A stretch of DNA of 64,000 nt, taken from Siderastrea siderea. Its lineage: Eukaryota; Cnidaria; Anthozoa; Scleractinia; Rhizangiidae. Shown here piece by piece: positions 46,172-57,307 of the stretch (the stretch's first letter is position 1; each line of letters starts with the position of its first letter). Under the pieces are notes generated by a model, which searched no databases, was not told the origin of the DNA, and worked only from the letters and a program-made list of their open reading frames with translations. The stretch covers positions 41,171,804 to 41,235,803 of the forward strand of contig OZ034971.1 in the NCBI GenBank assembly GCA_964030785.1, in the 5' to 3' direction. The position numbers and the translations under genes are program-made.

Positions 46172-46861
46172 TTACTTGCGTAGCGGTGCATGAAACAGCA
46201 ACAAATTTCTTCGTTCACAGAGAGTCTCACTGTCTTTCTTGCAAATGTTTTCCACAACTCCAAGTTGCTTTTGGAGCACTGGTCGGTTGACCACGCCGGG
46301 ACTCTCAGTCTCAGTTACGTTATGCTTATGCAGCCTTTTTTGCTTAGCTTCACCTGTCAAGTTGAGGTCAAGTTTTCGATGTTCTTCTTCAAAACGTTGG
46401 CGCCAGTGGTCAGCCGTGGTTTCTGCTACCAGGCGAGCATGGTTTGCGTCAATCAAGAAATTGATTAAGGCTGTGTGTTGACTCTTATGAAAGTTATAAA
46501 TATCCAGCGTAAATGCTTGTTGCCGACAAAGGTCATCGTCTTTTATAGATACCATTTTCATCGTTTCCTCTTCCAGCAACTTGACATGATTCACCAAGGT
46601 GCGAATTTCTTCTTGCTGTTTCTTCACTAATTTTTTCGCCTCATAAAGAGAACCTTCTAAATCTTGCAAATGTTGGATTGAGGGAATAGGGCGGTACAAC
46701 AACTCCAAGATTTGCTTGCTCTCACTTTCGCTCGTGTATTTGTAAATACACTCCAAATCTGGATATTTTTTCTTGATATCATCCAATTCTTTTTGAAGCT
46801 CTGGAACTGGTTTTCTGGTATCTTCATCAGGTTGATCGTTTTCTTTTAATTTTGTGACTAA
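46172..46861 (-). CDS. Coiled-coil protein, last exon or 5'-broken ORF; function unknown
   Basis: An open frame of about 229 codons without an early ATG. Upstream it ends at a TAG that overlaps acceptor-like AG dinucleotides (cagtcagtag), so it could be a terminal exon. A heptad-rich segment (LQDLEGSLYEAKKLVKKQQE through HVKLLEEETMKM) suggests a coiled coil. A helical part with HKSQHTALINFLIDANHARL and HWRQRFEEEHRKLDL follows, then a polar tail with two late cysteines. No known domain is recognised. It lies in DNA foreign to the duplicated unit, so it may belong to a mobile element or a retained host gene fragment. Confidence 0.45.
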   Translation of the reverse strand, partial: LVTKLKENDQPDEDTRKPVPELQKELDDIKKKYPDLECIYKYTSESESKQILELLYRPIPSIQHLQDLEGSLYEAKKLVKKQQEEIRTLVNHVKLLEEETMKMVSIKDDDLCRQQAFTLDIYNFHKSQHTALINFLIDANHARLVAETTADHWRQRFEEEHRKLDLNLTGEAKQKRLHKHNVTETESPGVVNRPVLQKQLGVVENICKKDSETLCERRNLLLFHAPLRK

Positions 46862-47017
46862 CTACTGACTGTTCGAGTTAATTCTATGTTGAGGTGGCGT
46901 TGAGAAGAAAGAAAACTCAGACTTCACTTTCAAGTGAAATAAATATTATCACAAGTTGAATGGTACAGAATAACTCAATTTTCGCGCTTTATTTTGATAG
47001 CATAATAGATTCTTGAG

Positions 47018-47108
47018 AACCAATCAGCGTGAGAAGGCAGCAGGCAAAGGACGCTCATTGGATTTGGAGGCAATTCAAATCGTGACGTCAACCTTTTCAC
47101 GACGTCAC
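47018..47108 (-). promoter_or_regulatory. CRE/CCAAT-type motifs upstream of the coiled-coil ORF
   Basis: TGACGTCA (47083-47090), a second GACGTCA eleven bases on, and CCAATCA (near 47021) lie 160-250 nt upstream of the ORF. The TGACGTCA site recurs at 20439 in the other ORF-bearing insertion. Confidence 0.4.
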
Positions 47109-47249
47109 GTTGCTTTTGGTTGCTAGGCTGATAGTTTATTTTTTGCTTGCTATGGGAATTTGGTTGCTAGTATATGTCACATACGAGCCCACAATACTAC
47201 TGAGAGTATAAAATTTCTTCTATGAGAAAAGTAACCAATATTTGGTGAA

Positions 47250-47790
47250 AAGGAAAGAATGTTGGCTAGGACTAGAGAAAGGGGCGAATGAATTTTCTTC
47301 CGTTCCCCCCCCCCCCCCCCCCCTTAATGCAAGGCTTGTAATCTGTTTTCTTTGCGCCCACTGCTTTTGGCTCTTTCCGAATGATCATGCAAAGTGCTTG
47401 TAATATGGTGACAACTTATCATCAAACACATGTACGCATGGCCACCATTTAAAAGGAGTAAGGTGCGGAAAAGAGTTTTTATTTCAATAATATTGGTTTA
47501 GAGACCAGATTGTTATCATCTCTAAAATACTTCCTCTAAATGACTCTTTTTACTTTTTATTCACTATTCATGTTTTACCAGATACACCAAATACGCTGAT
47601 ACAATATTTGCATAGCTTAATTGCGTAACTTTGTTTCTTACAACACTAGCAAAGCTACGTGCAAGATGTACTTGATCTATTCACATGCACACATCCTCAG
47701 GATTTTCTCATACTTAAATTGTCGAACGCGCAGACGAAATAAAAAGCTCACAGCCATAGACAGAGCTTAGAGAATATTAATACCTGTACG
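47250..47790 (+). repeat. Downstream module remnant
   Basis: Matches 22560-23950 ('ggtttagagaccagattg', 'agatacaccaaatacgctga'). Contains a 19-nt C tract (47305-47323). Confidence 0.65.
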
Positions 47791-47799
47791 TATGTCTAA

Positions 47800-48542
47800 G
47801 TCTACAATTGACAGGTAATTAGGAGAAAATTGTAGTTACGGTATAAATATTATCTAAGGTGCTGCCCTGACTGGCTGAAAGTCAAATCCCCAGGTCCTTA
47901 ACTTGATACTATACGTTCCTGCGAAGCGAGTTGTTAGTCAATAAAGTACCTATGGCAATATATCAAAATGTCGCTGTTATATTGCCGCTGCATACACACA
48001 GTATATGGTTCTTTCGGTATTTTCTGCCTTTTCAAAATGTGTTAAGTCGCCTCTTACCTAAATCAATGATTCCAAAATAGGATCTATCCTTGTTTTGTTT
48101 GTCTTCGCATTATACATATCATGCAAACCACGACAAGTGCAAATATCACACCGTATTCCCCTGAGCTTGTTTTTTTTTTCTTAATTGTGCACAGCATAAA
48201 GTAGAAGAACTACAAATGTAGTCCAAGAAACAGTTTCTTCAGCAGAAAGCTTCATGGGATCTGAAAATCCAACCCCATTACTTTTTGCTGAAAATCTCCA
48301 ATAATAATGACGGCCTTTGGAGGATAACTTGATCTACACATCAGGATATCTCCCTCTGGATTTTGACTTTGAAGTAGAGTGGGAGATAAAAAGAAAAAGA
48401 AGAAGAAGAAAGAAAGAAAAAGAAAAAGAAGTTATAAAGCGCCCTTTCTCGCAGATTCAGAACCGCTAATTACAATACGTCAATCGACGATACAAATAAG
48501 ACATTAAAAAGAGATAAAGATTATGGTGCTAATTATTGAATG

Positions 48543-48618
<76 letters not shown>

Positions 48619-48978
48619 TAATAACATTTCGAAAGTGCCCTTTCCCAACGGTCCAAAGGCGCTATTTACAATAAAATTATCAATTTAAAAAAGCACGGAA
48701 ACAAAAAATGTTAAAATGGAAACAAAAAATGTTAAAGATTGTCTTCAGTTTAAATTATGTCAGTAGAATTGGCGTTCTTAATGTCTTTCGGTCAACTGTT
48801 CTACGATTGCGGGCAGAAACAGAGAAAGCAAAGCGACCGAAAGAATTTAACTTTTAAAATTAATAGGTATTCTGCTAAGTATAGCAGTGTGAATTTCTCA
48901 GGATGGAACACGACTCTAACTCATGTTGAGGGTAGAGAAAACCTTCAGAGGTTAGGGAATAACCATTGAAAATTCGAC
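47800..48978 (+). repeat. Upstream module, first (partial) copy before E
   Basis: Parallels 26925-27800. It is followed at 48930 by downstream-module sequence ('cagaggttagggaataacc'), so this partial copy is scrambled. No gene. Confidence 0.55.
48542..48618. repeat. (AAT)n microsatellite
   Basis: About 25 units of a trinucleotide repeat. Confidence 0.95.
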
Positions 48979-49888
48979 TATTAGCGGAGCCAGCGCGCTA
49001 GCGCGTCAGCGGAGCTTCATTGCCAAGGAAATTTGGTAACCTATCAAGCCAAAAAATTTTGGGAGTGACGTAATAGTCACGTGACCGTCCGTCCGTACAT
49101 CCGTACGTCCGTCCGTCCGCACCAGAGGGCTACCAATACACTTCATACACTGGACATAACCCTGTGCTGAATCCGGTGTGTTTTTGGCGCGAAATCGCAT
49201 GTTGACCCGCGTTGCAGCAAAACAAGCAAAGACAACAAAAGTCAAAAACAAATTTGTGAATGAAAAAAAAAAGTTCAAAAGAACACTTAGTTGTCTTTTT
49301 GGTGGAGGGGGAAAAGTTCAATTTAGGCGAAAGGAATTAGGCGATAAAGTTCAGGCAAAAAGTTCAAATTTGTCTCGTCGGTTCTGTTCAAACTCGGTCG
49401 GCACACCGCTTGAGTTCGCAGTTTTTCGCAGCGGTTTCGACGCCAAATATAGCAGAACTAGTGCTTTTTGGTTTTTTTCTGTCCACAACCATGGTTTTTA
49501 CGGCGTTTCGAACACATTTTGCCAGGAAAAACACCATCATTTTCATGCTGATAGGCAGCTTGTCACCAAGAAAGAAATAAGTGTAAAAATTAACTTTTAA
49601 ACGAAGGTTAAATGCCCATGGCCTAGTGGACCGGACTAGGCACCGGCATTACACGTCGACGAGCCGGGTTCGACATTCAGCGGGGGCAGGAATTCTTTTT
49701 CTTTTTTTTCCTTTGTTTTTTGTTTTTTTATTTTTTTATTTAACGATTTGAATGAGAGTATTTTCACAAATTAATAACTGCCAGCAAAAACAAAACAAAA
49801 AAAAAACAAAACAAAAACAAAAAAACAAAAAGAAGACAAGAAAAAAAGGGGGGCTCCGCTTTTAGGCTTGGCTAAATCTATATATTAT
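48979..49888. mobile_element. 0.9-kb repeat element with a tRNA-like segment
   Basis: Interrupts the stretch that is continuous at 12520-12570 ('gggaataacc...acaaacattatccacc'). The ends carry AGCGGAGCC (left) and GGCTCCGCT (right). Inside are a CGTCC-rich tract (49083-49120), a frame at 49178-49600 with no domain, and a tRNA-like stretch (49619-49672) with TGGCCTAGTGG and GCCGGGTTCGAC, followed by a T-rich tail. It may be a composite of a SINE and a hairpin repeat. Confidence 0.55.
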
Positions 49889-52800
49889 ATATTATCCACC
49901 TACTAAACAATTATGCTAAATCGGGACTCGCTGCTAGAGGTGACCACCCTCATGCAATGCCAGTTGACAGTCAAAACATTTTTGGCCTATGGCAATATGT
50001 CACAGTTATATTGTTGCAGCATACACACAGTATATGGTTCGTTCGGTATTTCCTTCGTATTATGCATATCATTTCAGTGTGAGAATGCAAACCACGACAA
50101 GTGTAAATATCACACCGTATTCTCGATTGTGCACTGCACGGCCTGAATTAAGAAGAACTACAAACGTAGTCCAAGAAACAGTTTCTTCAGCAGAAAGTTT
50201 CATGTGATCTGAAAATCCAACCCCATTATTTCTTTCTGAAAATCTCCAATAATAATGAAGGCCTTTAGAGGATAACTTGATGTACGTATCGGGATATAGC
50301 CCTCTGGAATTTGACTTTCATGTACACCGAGAAAAAGGCATATTTAAAAAGAGTGTCTTCAGTTAAAATTATGTCTTTAGAACTGACGTTCTGAATTTCT
50401 CCGGTAAACTGGTCTGCATTTCCGGCCAGAAACTGAGAAAGCACACGACCGACAAAAAGTAAATTTCAAACTGTTTTTCTAGTTAGTATAGCAGCATGAG
50501 TTTCTCAGAATGGAACGGAACTCGAACCCATGACGTTGGATGCTAATGCAGCAATGACATACTGTATATATCAAGCTTTGAACAACATGGAGCTAATTTG
50601 GTTCATCTCGGTAGCTACTGGAAATAAGACAGAACACTCTACAAAGAGAGCTACAGTAGCAAAACACCAGTAATTATTGCTCACAAGTATTGACTATTCT
50701 ACCTCATTAGCTCTTGTTCTCGGGTAAGAGCTACAGAGAATTAAATACCTCTTCGCTTCGAGCGTCGGTCAAATGATCTAACTAAGCCAATAGTTTTAAT
50801 TTTGCCTTAAACAAAAAATATGTGCATGTGGCAATTATATTGCTGTAAAATACAAACAATATATCAACCTTATTAATGACTAAAACAAATTGTGGTTGTT
50901 TCCTGTTTGAAACATCACTTTTATTCCAGCATTTACAGGAGTCTCAAAAACTGAAATTACGTAAAGGCTGGAACTGGACTACAACACCAAAACGCAAAAC
51001 TACTGTTGGCGCATTCAACCGCTCTACACACAGCATATACTAGTGTTTGGAAAACGATATTGGTCACCCATTATCTACTCTCGTTGTTCGTCTAATTATT
51101 ACTATGATATAATAACATTTTTATTGCTCTTTTCAACCCAAACGCTGGTCAAGCCTCAGCTAGAGAAATAGGATTGTAAACTAAAGTTTGTGGATGACAG
51201 CACAAAGGCACAAAGAAATTTACTGGGCAATGTGTCCATGCCCTGTACATACTGAACTGTTAATTATCCATGTTTTTTTTATAGAAAAAAGATATTCTTT
51301 CTGTCAGTCGATGTTGGTTGCTTCATTGAAGAAAGAGTTAAGTCTCGATTTTTTTATACATAGATATACCCCTAGGAAACAGTAGTTTTCGCCTATCGGG
51401 ACCCTTTGGTTTAAAATTGTTTGAAACTGAAAAGTTTTCAGTGTTAAAATAGTACGTTTTCGAATACTATCTTGTTTTAACATATGCATCAACACTCATA
51501 GTATCGATTGGTTTCCGATTGCTTTATTTCTGTATACTTTCTTCGTAGTATGATGTAATCAAGGCCCCTCAGCAAGCATTCCACTTTGTCTCTTATAATA
51601 ATCTCTTCGTGGGAAGTTGATTTGAAAAGCTCTCAGTCACGCAAGCCTTTGTTATTGTATATTATATGGTAGACAAAGCAGAAACATTTCACATTATTTT
51701 CAGTCAAACCGTAAGAAACCTTTTTAATTTACATCCTGTCGCACATTCAACTGGGTATAAATAATTGTCTAATTAAATACACGAACTGTTAAGGTGCAGT
51801 GAAATGAACCGTACTGAAGACTCATAGGGACTCTTAGCGGCTGAGTGGACTGCGTCATCAGGTCTCATTTGCATGTTAGAAATCTCGTGGTGTGGGTTTC
51901 TCTAAAGCTTCAAAAATTTTTCAGCCCCCAAAAGCCATTTGTTAAACATTAACCACATATTCTTAATGATACCTTTAAGATTGAAGCTGTTTAAATTAGA
52001 ACGAAGCTTCGTGTTTAGAACCTTCTCTGTTCACAGGATACAGAGCGAATTAAGACTCCCGAATTGGGGCTCCCGAGAAATGCACGCTGTTCGAGCTAAG
52101 CCCGGTTGTTCTTTACCTTCCTTTTCTGTAATTACAAGGATTTTTTGATGACGATATAGTCCAAGCTTTGTTCCCATTAAAGCTCTGAAGCTTTCGATTT
52201 AACACTGCATCGCGAGACCATCGCATTAATTTACTGAGAGACATTTTAGGAGAACGCACTCCCTAAAGAATAACTTTGGCCAGCACTTCAACGCGTTGAA
52301 TATACCTTTGGCTTTACTCGAAGTAAAACCATGAAGGTCGTCCAATTTTGAAGTGTGTAATGAGCTCAACTGCTTTCGTGCCGCCACGGGAAGGAGACAT
52401 TATGCAACAGTTACAGTCCTGCCTAATGGTCTCACAAATTTCACGACAAAAACAGAAAAAACGCACACGAATAACCGATCAATTATAACTGCAAAGAATT
52501 TCTTAAAGGCTATGATGGCAATTTAAGATCCAAACTGACTGCATTGGCGAGCAGCAGGATGTCAAATCACTGCGGAAAAGTCCTGAATTTTGATGGAATA
52601 CAAAATGGCGGCCTCGCACTCAATACTCGCGAAGCACTGTGACGTGGGTGGCTTACGGATTCTTTAATGACGACATTGCAACTTGTAATGGCTAATAAAC
52701 TCTGTCAGTTTTGCTTCCGTTCCAAGTATCTGTAGATAAGTTACCCAATCAGCGGAGATCATAATCAAGGAATCGTTAACTTGAATACCTTTTTGTTCCG

Positions 52801-53441
52801 TTCTTTAACTCTAATGAAAATAATTAGTCCAGGTGAATGGTTTGGACTAACAGTTACTTCAACCATTAAAGTGCCTTCGAGATTTGAAACCACAACAAAC
52901 CCCACAGCCCACCTCTCACGGAAAGGCGCGTCTCTGAAATTACTGGTTAAATTGATGCAGGAATGTCATTCACTCCAGAATAACGAAAAAACATGTTGCG
53001 GAAAAACACGGTGGCCGACCTATTCTTGGGCTGCTCAACAAATTGTCCATCACCAACAAACAAATCCAACTCCAACTGCATTACTTATTATTGAATAAAA
53101 TAAACAAAAAAAAAGACATTCCACAGAAAGACACGAAATCTTGTAGGTTAAGCGCAACATTTTCTCGTCCCTTGACCTGTAAAACAATTAACTATATTAA
53201 GTGATTTTTAGTAGAGCACACAGACATCAGATCGCTCATTCACAAAATTTCATTAATGAAGCAGACAGAGATATGTATATATATGACTATCTAGATAAGC
53301 ATTGTTTGTCTGCTAAAGAAAAAGCCTTTGTCAAGATTCAAGGGACTTCCTTTTCAAGAACACATAAAAAGAGATGTTTTTTCTATTTTTTTTTTTGCCT
53401 TGAGCCAAAGTTCAATATGTTGGCTGTGTATTACAGAAGAA
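49889..53441 (+). repeat. Upstream module of copy E, first part
   Basis: Second, longer copy of the module (compare 27000-30000 and 33720-35700). No gene. It ends at the LINE target site. Confidence 0.65.
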
Positions 53442-53734
53442 CATTCGCGTTATTTTTTTTTTTCCGAAGTTTACTTTCTTTTTTTTTTCTTTTTTTTATT
53501 GTCATTTTAACATCTTTACATACACACATCGACTGAGATTACTGACTACATTGCATACGTTACACTACATACATTGCATTACATCACTGTCATAGATAAA
53601 GATAAACGGCCTATACACACTAAAACGAAAAAATAAATAAGTAAAAAAATAAATAAAAAATAAAATAAAATAAAATTAATTTAATAATGAATTAAATTTA
53701 AATTTTTCCAGCGGTACAGTATCTTTTTGATACA

Positions 53735-56402
53735 TTAAATATTAAGCAAAGGCTTCCACTTCCCTTCGTGTATGTTAAGTCTGTTGTTCTTTTTAGCTAT
53801 TGCTCGTTCAATAGATTCTGTATACCTTAATTTAGCTATAAGATGAGACAGTAATGGTACATAGTTTTTCAGACGGTTTTGATAGATAATCTGTTTGCCA
53901 GCAATGATTATATGATTTAAAAGCAGCCAGTGAGGCCTCTTTTGTATAAGACCAAAAATGATGTCGCAATCGTTTAGAGAGTCAATGTCAATGTGCAAAG
54001 ACTTAACCCAAAGAACAACAGACTTCCAGAAAGCTATAGTAAATTCACAACTACATAATAGATGCTCGAGGGATTCATCTGAAATTTTACAAAAGGTGCA
54101 AAGAAGTGAGTCGACTAACCTCATTTTGTATAGTGTTTTGTTAGTAAAGATTATTCGATAAAGTACTTTATATTGAAAAGTTCTTGTTTTGGTGTCTAGG
54201 GTGACAAGGTGCGGAATCAGATAGATTGTATCCCAATCAAGATTGCAAGTAGAAAATCGAGTAGTGTATTTGACTCGTGCAGAGGGGTAGACCTGAATAG
54301 TCTCTATCTGTTTCCAGTACAGTTTTGAGGATGTAATTGAGTCAAGGCTCAGAGTATCGTCCTTCAAATTAAGAGTGAATTTAAGGGCAGTGTTTTGAGA
54401 GATAGATGGATCATCAGCTTCATCATTGGATTTAATGAGTTTTTTCCATGCAAAAGGGAGCGATTTATAAAGACCTATAAGTAGAAGATAGTCGTTGGGA
54501 TTTAGTCCATTTACTTTAAAAAAATTCCAAGGTTTGAGATTTCCATTTTTTGTCAATATGCTTCCAAGGGATATTATACCGTTAGAAGATATTTTCTTGC
54601 AGAATACGGGCTTTCCGTCAATGCGAAGGAATTGGTTGTTCCATAATACTTGTTCTAGGACATGTTCGCGAGTTGAAACAGATAAGGTTGATAGTTTGCA
54701 CCAGACTGTGAAACACTCTTTATAGAAATTTGGAAGATAGCTAGGTAAATCAGCAACACTAAAATTACAATGCAAAAGAAATTTGCCCCCGTAGTCCTTC
54801 AGAAAAAAAGACAGGATGTACTTCCAAGGGGAAATATAGTCCTGAGAATATTTTTTAAGACACATAATGCGATGTGTGTCGATTAATGTTTCAATGTGAG
54901 GCATTCTTAAACCACCGTTTTTGATAGTTTTCGATATCGATTTCAATACAGCATCGAAATTTAGTTCTTGACATTTGCGCCAGTTGTAAGTAAAATGCAC
55001 CCCTAGAATCTTGATTGGTTTATTAACTTTCTCTATATCGATATACGGAGGGTTCTCGTGATTGCTCCCCAACCATAAAGCTGCGGTCTTCTCCGCATTT
55101 AGTTTCAGACCTGAGCAGATTCCAAAGCCGTCTAGAATTATAGAAAGGCGTTGAAAGGAGTTGATTCCTTGTAAGAATGTAGTTAAGTCGTCAGCAAAAG
55201 CTGCTAATTTTATTTCTCTATTTTCAACCATAATTCCTCTAATCTCCTTATCGCAACGAATTTTGATAAGCAATACCTCCAGGGCCACGATGAAAAGATA
55301 GGGCCGACAGCGGGTCACCTTGTCTAACACCCCTGCGTACTTCAAACATTTGTGTCGCAAAGCCGTTGTTGAGGACGCAGCTTGAAATATTGGAATAAAG
55401 TGTAGAAACCCATTTAATGAAGGACTCACCAAAGTTAAAAGATTTCAAAGCTTTAAACAAAAAAGGCCAACTTAATGAATCGAAAGCTTTTTCGAAGTCG
55501 AAAGCAACCATTAGTCCAGGTAGCTGTTTGATTTTAGTGTATTCCATAATTTCGTCAATTGTCCAGTCGGAATATTTTGAGGTGATGAGATGGATATAAG
55601 TCGCATCGTCTAAGAGGCTAGAATTAAATTTCCAGTGAGAAGGGCCAAATGGTTGCTTATCTAGGCTATTTATTGTGAGAGTTATTGCCGAATGATCAGA
55701 CTTAATAGCAGGGATTATGTTTGCTTCCGTGATGTCATCTTGAATTTCTGTGCTGATGAGCCAGTAACCTAGGCGTCGTCTTATTAACGGTTTCTTTTGA
55801 GTCCACGTGTATTGCTTTTTTTCGGGGTTGCGAATTCTCCAAATGTCAATAAGATCCATTGCCGTCATTATTTCGTTAATTTTCTTAACAGAAGGTTTGG
55901 ATTCTATTCTTCCTCCTAGATTATCAAGTATAGGGTCAAGATGAGTGTTAAAGTCACCACCAATGATAATTTGACTGTTGGGGTCGGCATTCATGTTTTC
56001 TAAAGCCTCGGCAAGGCGATCAAAGAAAGGGCATTGTTCACACCTTTCCGTTGGCGCATATAAATTAACAAAAAGAAACGGTGTATCTTGAACAAGTGCT
56101 TCCACAAAGATATATCGGCCTTCGCTATCCCCCTGCACGTTCTTAATATCAATCTGAAGATCGCTGCTGAAAAGAATAAGAACGCCTTTGCTGTGAGTTG
56201 TGCCGTGCGAAAACAACATTTTGCCTAGCCATTGAAACTTCCATTGATTTTCAATTTCACGGGAGCTGTATGTTTCTTGTAGAAAAGCGATATCGACTTT
56301 TTGTTTCTTAATCCATGTAAAAATTGCTTTACGCTTATGAAAATCTCGAATCCCTCGAGCATTTAAGGACAAAAGCTTACAATTATAATTAGCGATACTC
56401 AA
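53735..56402 (-). pseudogene. LINE ORF2: endonuclease and reverse transcriptase, broken
   Basis: From 56402 down: an APE-type endonuclease with LLSLNARGIRD, AFLQETYSS, GGDFNTHLDP and SDHSAI motifs. After YTKIKQ the frame jumps directly to LPGLMVAFDFEKAFDSL, reverse transcriptase motif A, so the linker and the RT fingers (roughly 200 or more residues in intact relatives) are missing. RRGVRQGDPLSA follows; then one extra base in the G/C run at 55301-55305 shifts the frame. The second frame (to 53735) carries FADDLTTFL, the catalytic FADD box, and ends with a CTFC...EHLLCSC zinc-knuckle-like segment common in L1/Tx1 relatives. The intact protein would nick DNA and copy the element's RNA; this one cannot. 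Confidence 0.92.
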
Positions 56403-56640
56403 GTGAGGGTGTTAAAAGTAGTAGATGGAAACAAAAGGAAGTGGAGCCGAGTGAACAAAAAGAGATAATTACACTGCAAAAACTGATAAACTTATTGAAA
56501 AAACTGATATCTGGAAAAACTTTAAACACATACAAAACAAAACAAAGAAAAAAGCATAGTGTTACCCATTGCCCCAAAACAAGTTGTGTGGGCGTCATCT
56601 TCTCCAGGCGTCATGCACGCTCCGCAGAGCCGTTAAAAGG

Positions 56641-57207
56641 CTATTCAAAGCAAAATCCTGCATTCTTGAATAATTTTTGTTTCTTACAAGAGTAGTGTCT
56701 CAAAGTTATATAATTTATGAAGGAAAAGACAATAAACCTAGAAAAACGGTTGGTTTCCAAAAACTGCTTACGTAGGTTTTCGATGTCTGAAGTACAGCCG
56801 TCTTTGATGTCATAGGCATTCTTTTTCATTTCCTCAATTTCATCTTAAAAGAAACTTACGCTTTCTTTCAGCACGTTGATCGACTTGTCGATGGTCTTGG
56901 GTTTAGAATCGAGAGCTGAGACTTCTTTTTCAAGCCTACTCACGGACATTTCAATACTGGAGACCGAGGTGGTAAGGTTGTTTAGACGGAGTTCGATCTG
57001 ATCCAGTTTGTCAAGCTTGGACAATTTCGATAAGATAAGGTCGACCTTCTCGGCCAAACCTTCCGCCATACCTTCCGCCATATTGAAGGCTTCAAGGATA
57101 ATATCTCCGGAACTTTCTTTTTGTTTCTTCTCGTCTGGGGAGCAGGCAGAGTCTCCAGAAGATGAACCTCGCGATTTTCTCTTGATAGTTGATCTGAAAA
57201 ATTCCAT
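56641..57207 (-). pseudogene. LINE ORF1 remnant with coiled coil
   Basis: The frame from ATG 57207 gives a basic/Ser-rich start (MEFFRSTIKRKSRGSSSG) and a long heptad region (LILSKLSKLDKLDQIELRLN and beyond), the trimer-forming part of L1-type ORF1 proteins. It hits TAA at 56847-56845, yet the same frame continues with DEIEEMKKNAYDIKDG to 56641, so the stop is an inactivating point change. The RRM and C-terminal domains expected behind the coil are absent, which points to a second internal deletion between ORF1 and ORF2. Confidence 0.75.
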
Positions 57208-57307
57208 ACGCGGGATTTTAGGCTAAAATTTTTTAGTTTTCCTGCGGAGCGTTGCAAGAGACGTCCTCACTCCTCCATGATCAGCGGTTCCGTTCATTCG
57301 CGTTATT

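Larger units (their letters stand above)
45530..47250. other. 1.7-kb insertion carrying a coiled-coil ORF and promoter-like DNA
   Basis: The flank of D stops near 45530 and resumes near 47250 ('actagagaaagg'). In between lie the minus-strand ORF at 46172-46861, CRE- and CCAAT-like motifs upstream of it, and a plus-strand stretch with a possible polyadenylation signal (AATAAAA, about 45779). Terminal repeats were not found. Confidence 0.45.
53455..57294 (-). mobile_element. L1-like non-LTR retrotransposon, internally deleted
   Basis: Reads on the minus strand from a short 5' leader (57294-57208) through an ORF1 remnant and a broken ORF2 to an A-rich 3' tail (about 53510-53455). A 13-bp target-site duplication CATTCGCGTTATT flanks it (53442-53454 and 57295-57307), so both ends are original and the 3.84-kb length results from internal deletion rather than 5' truncation. 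It sits in the upstream module of copy E, about 2.3 kb before the gene. Confidence 0.92.
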
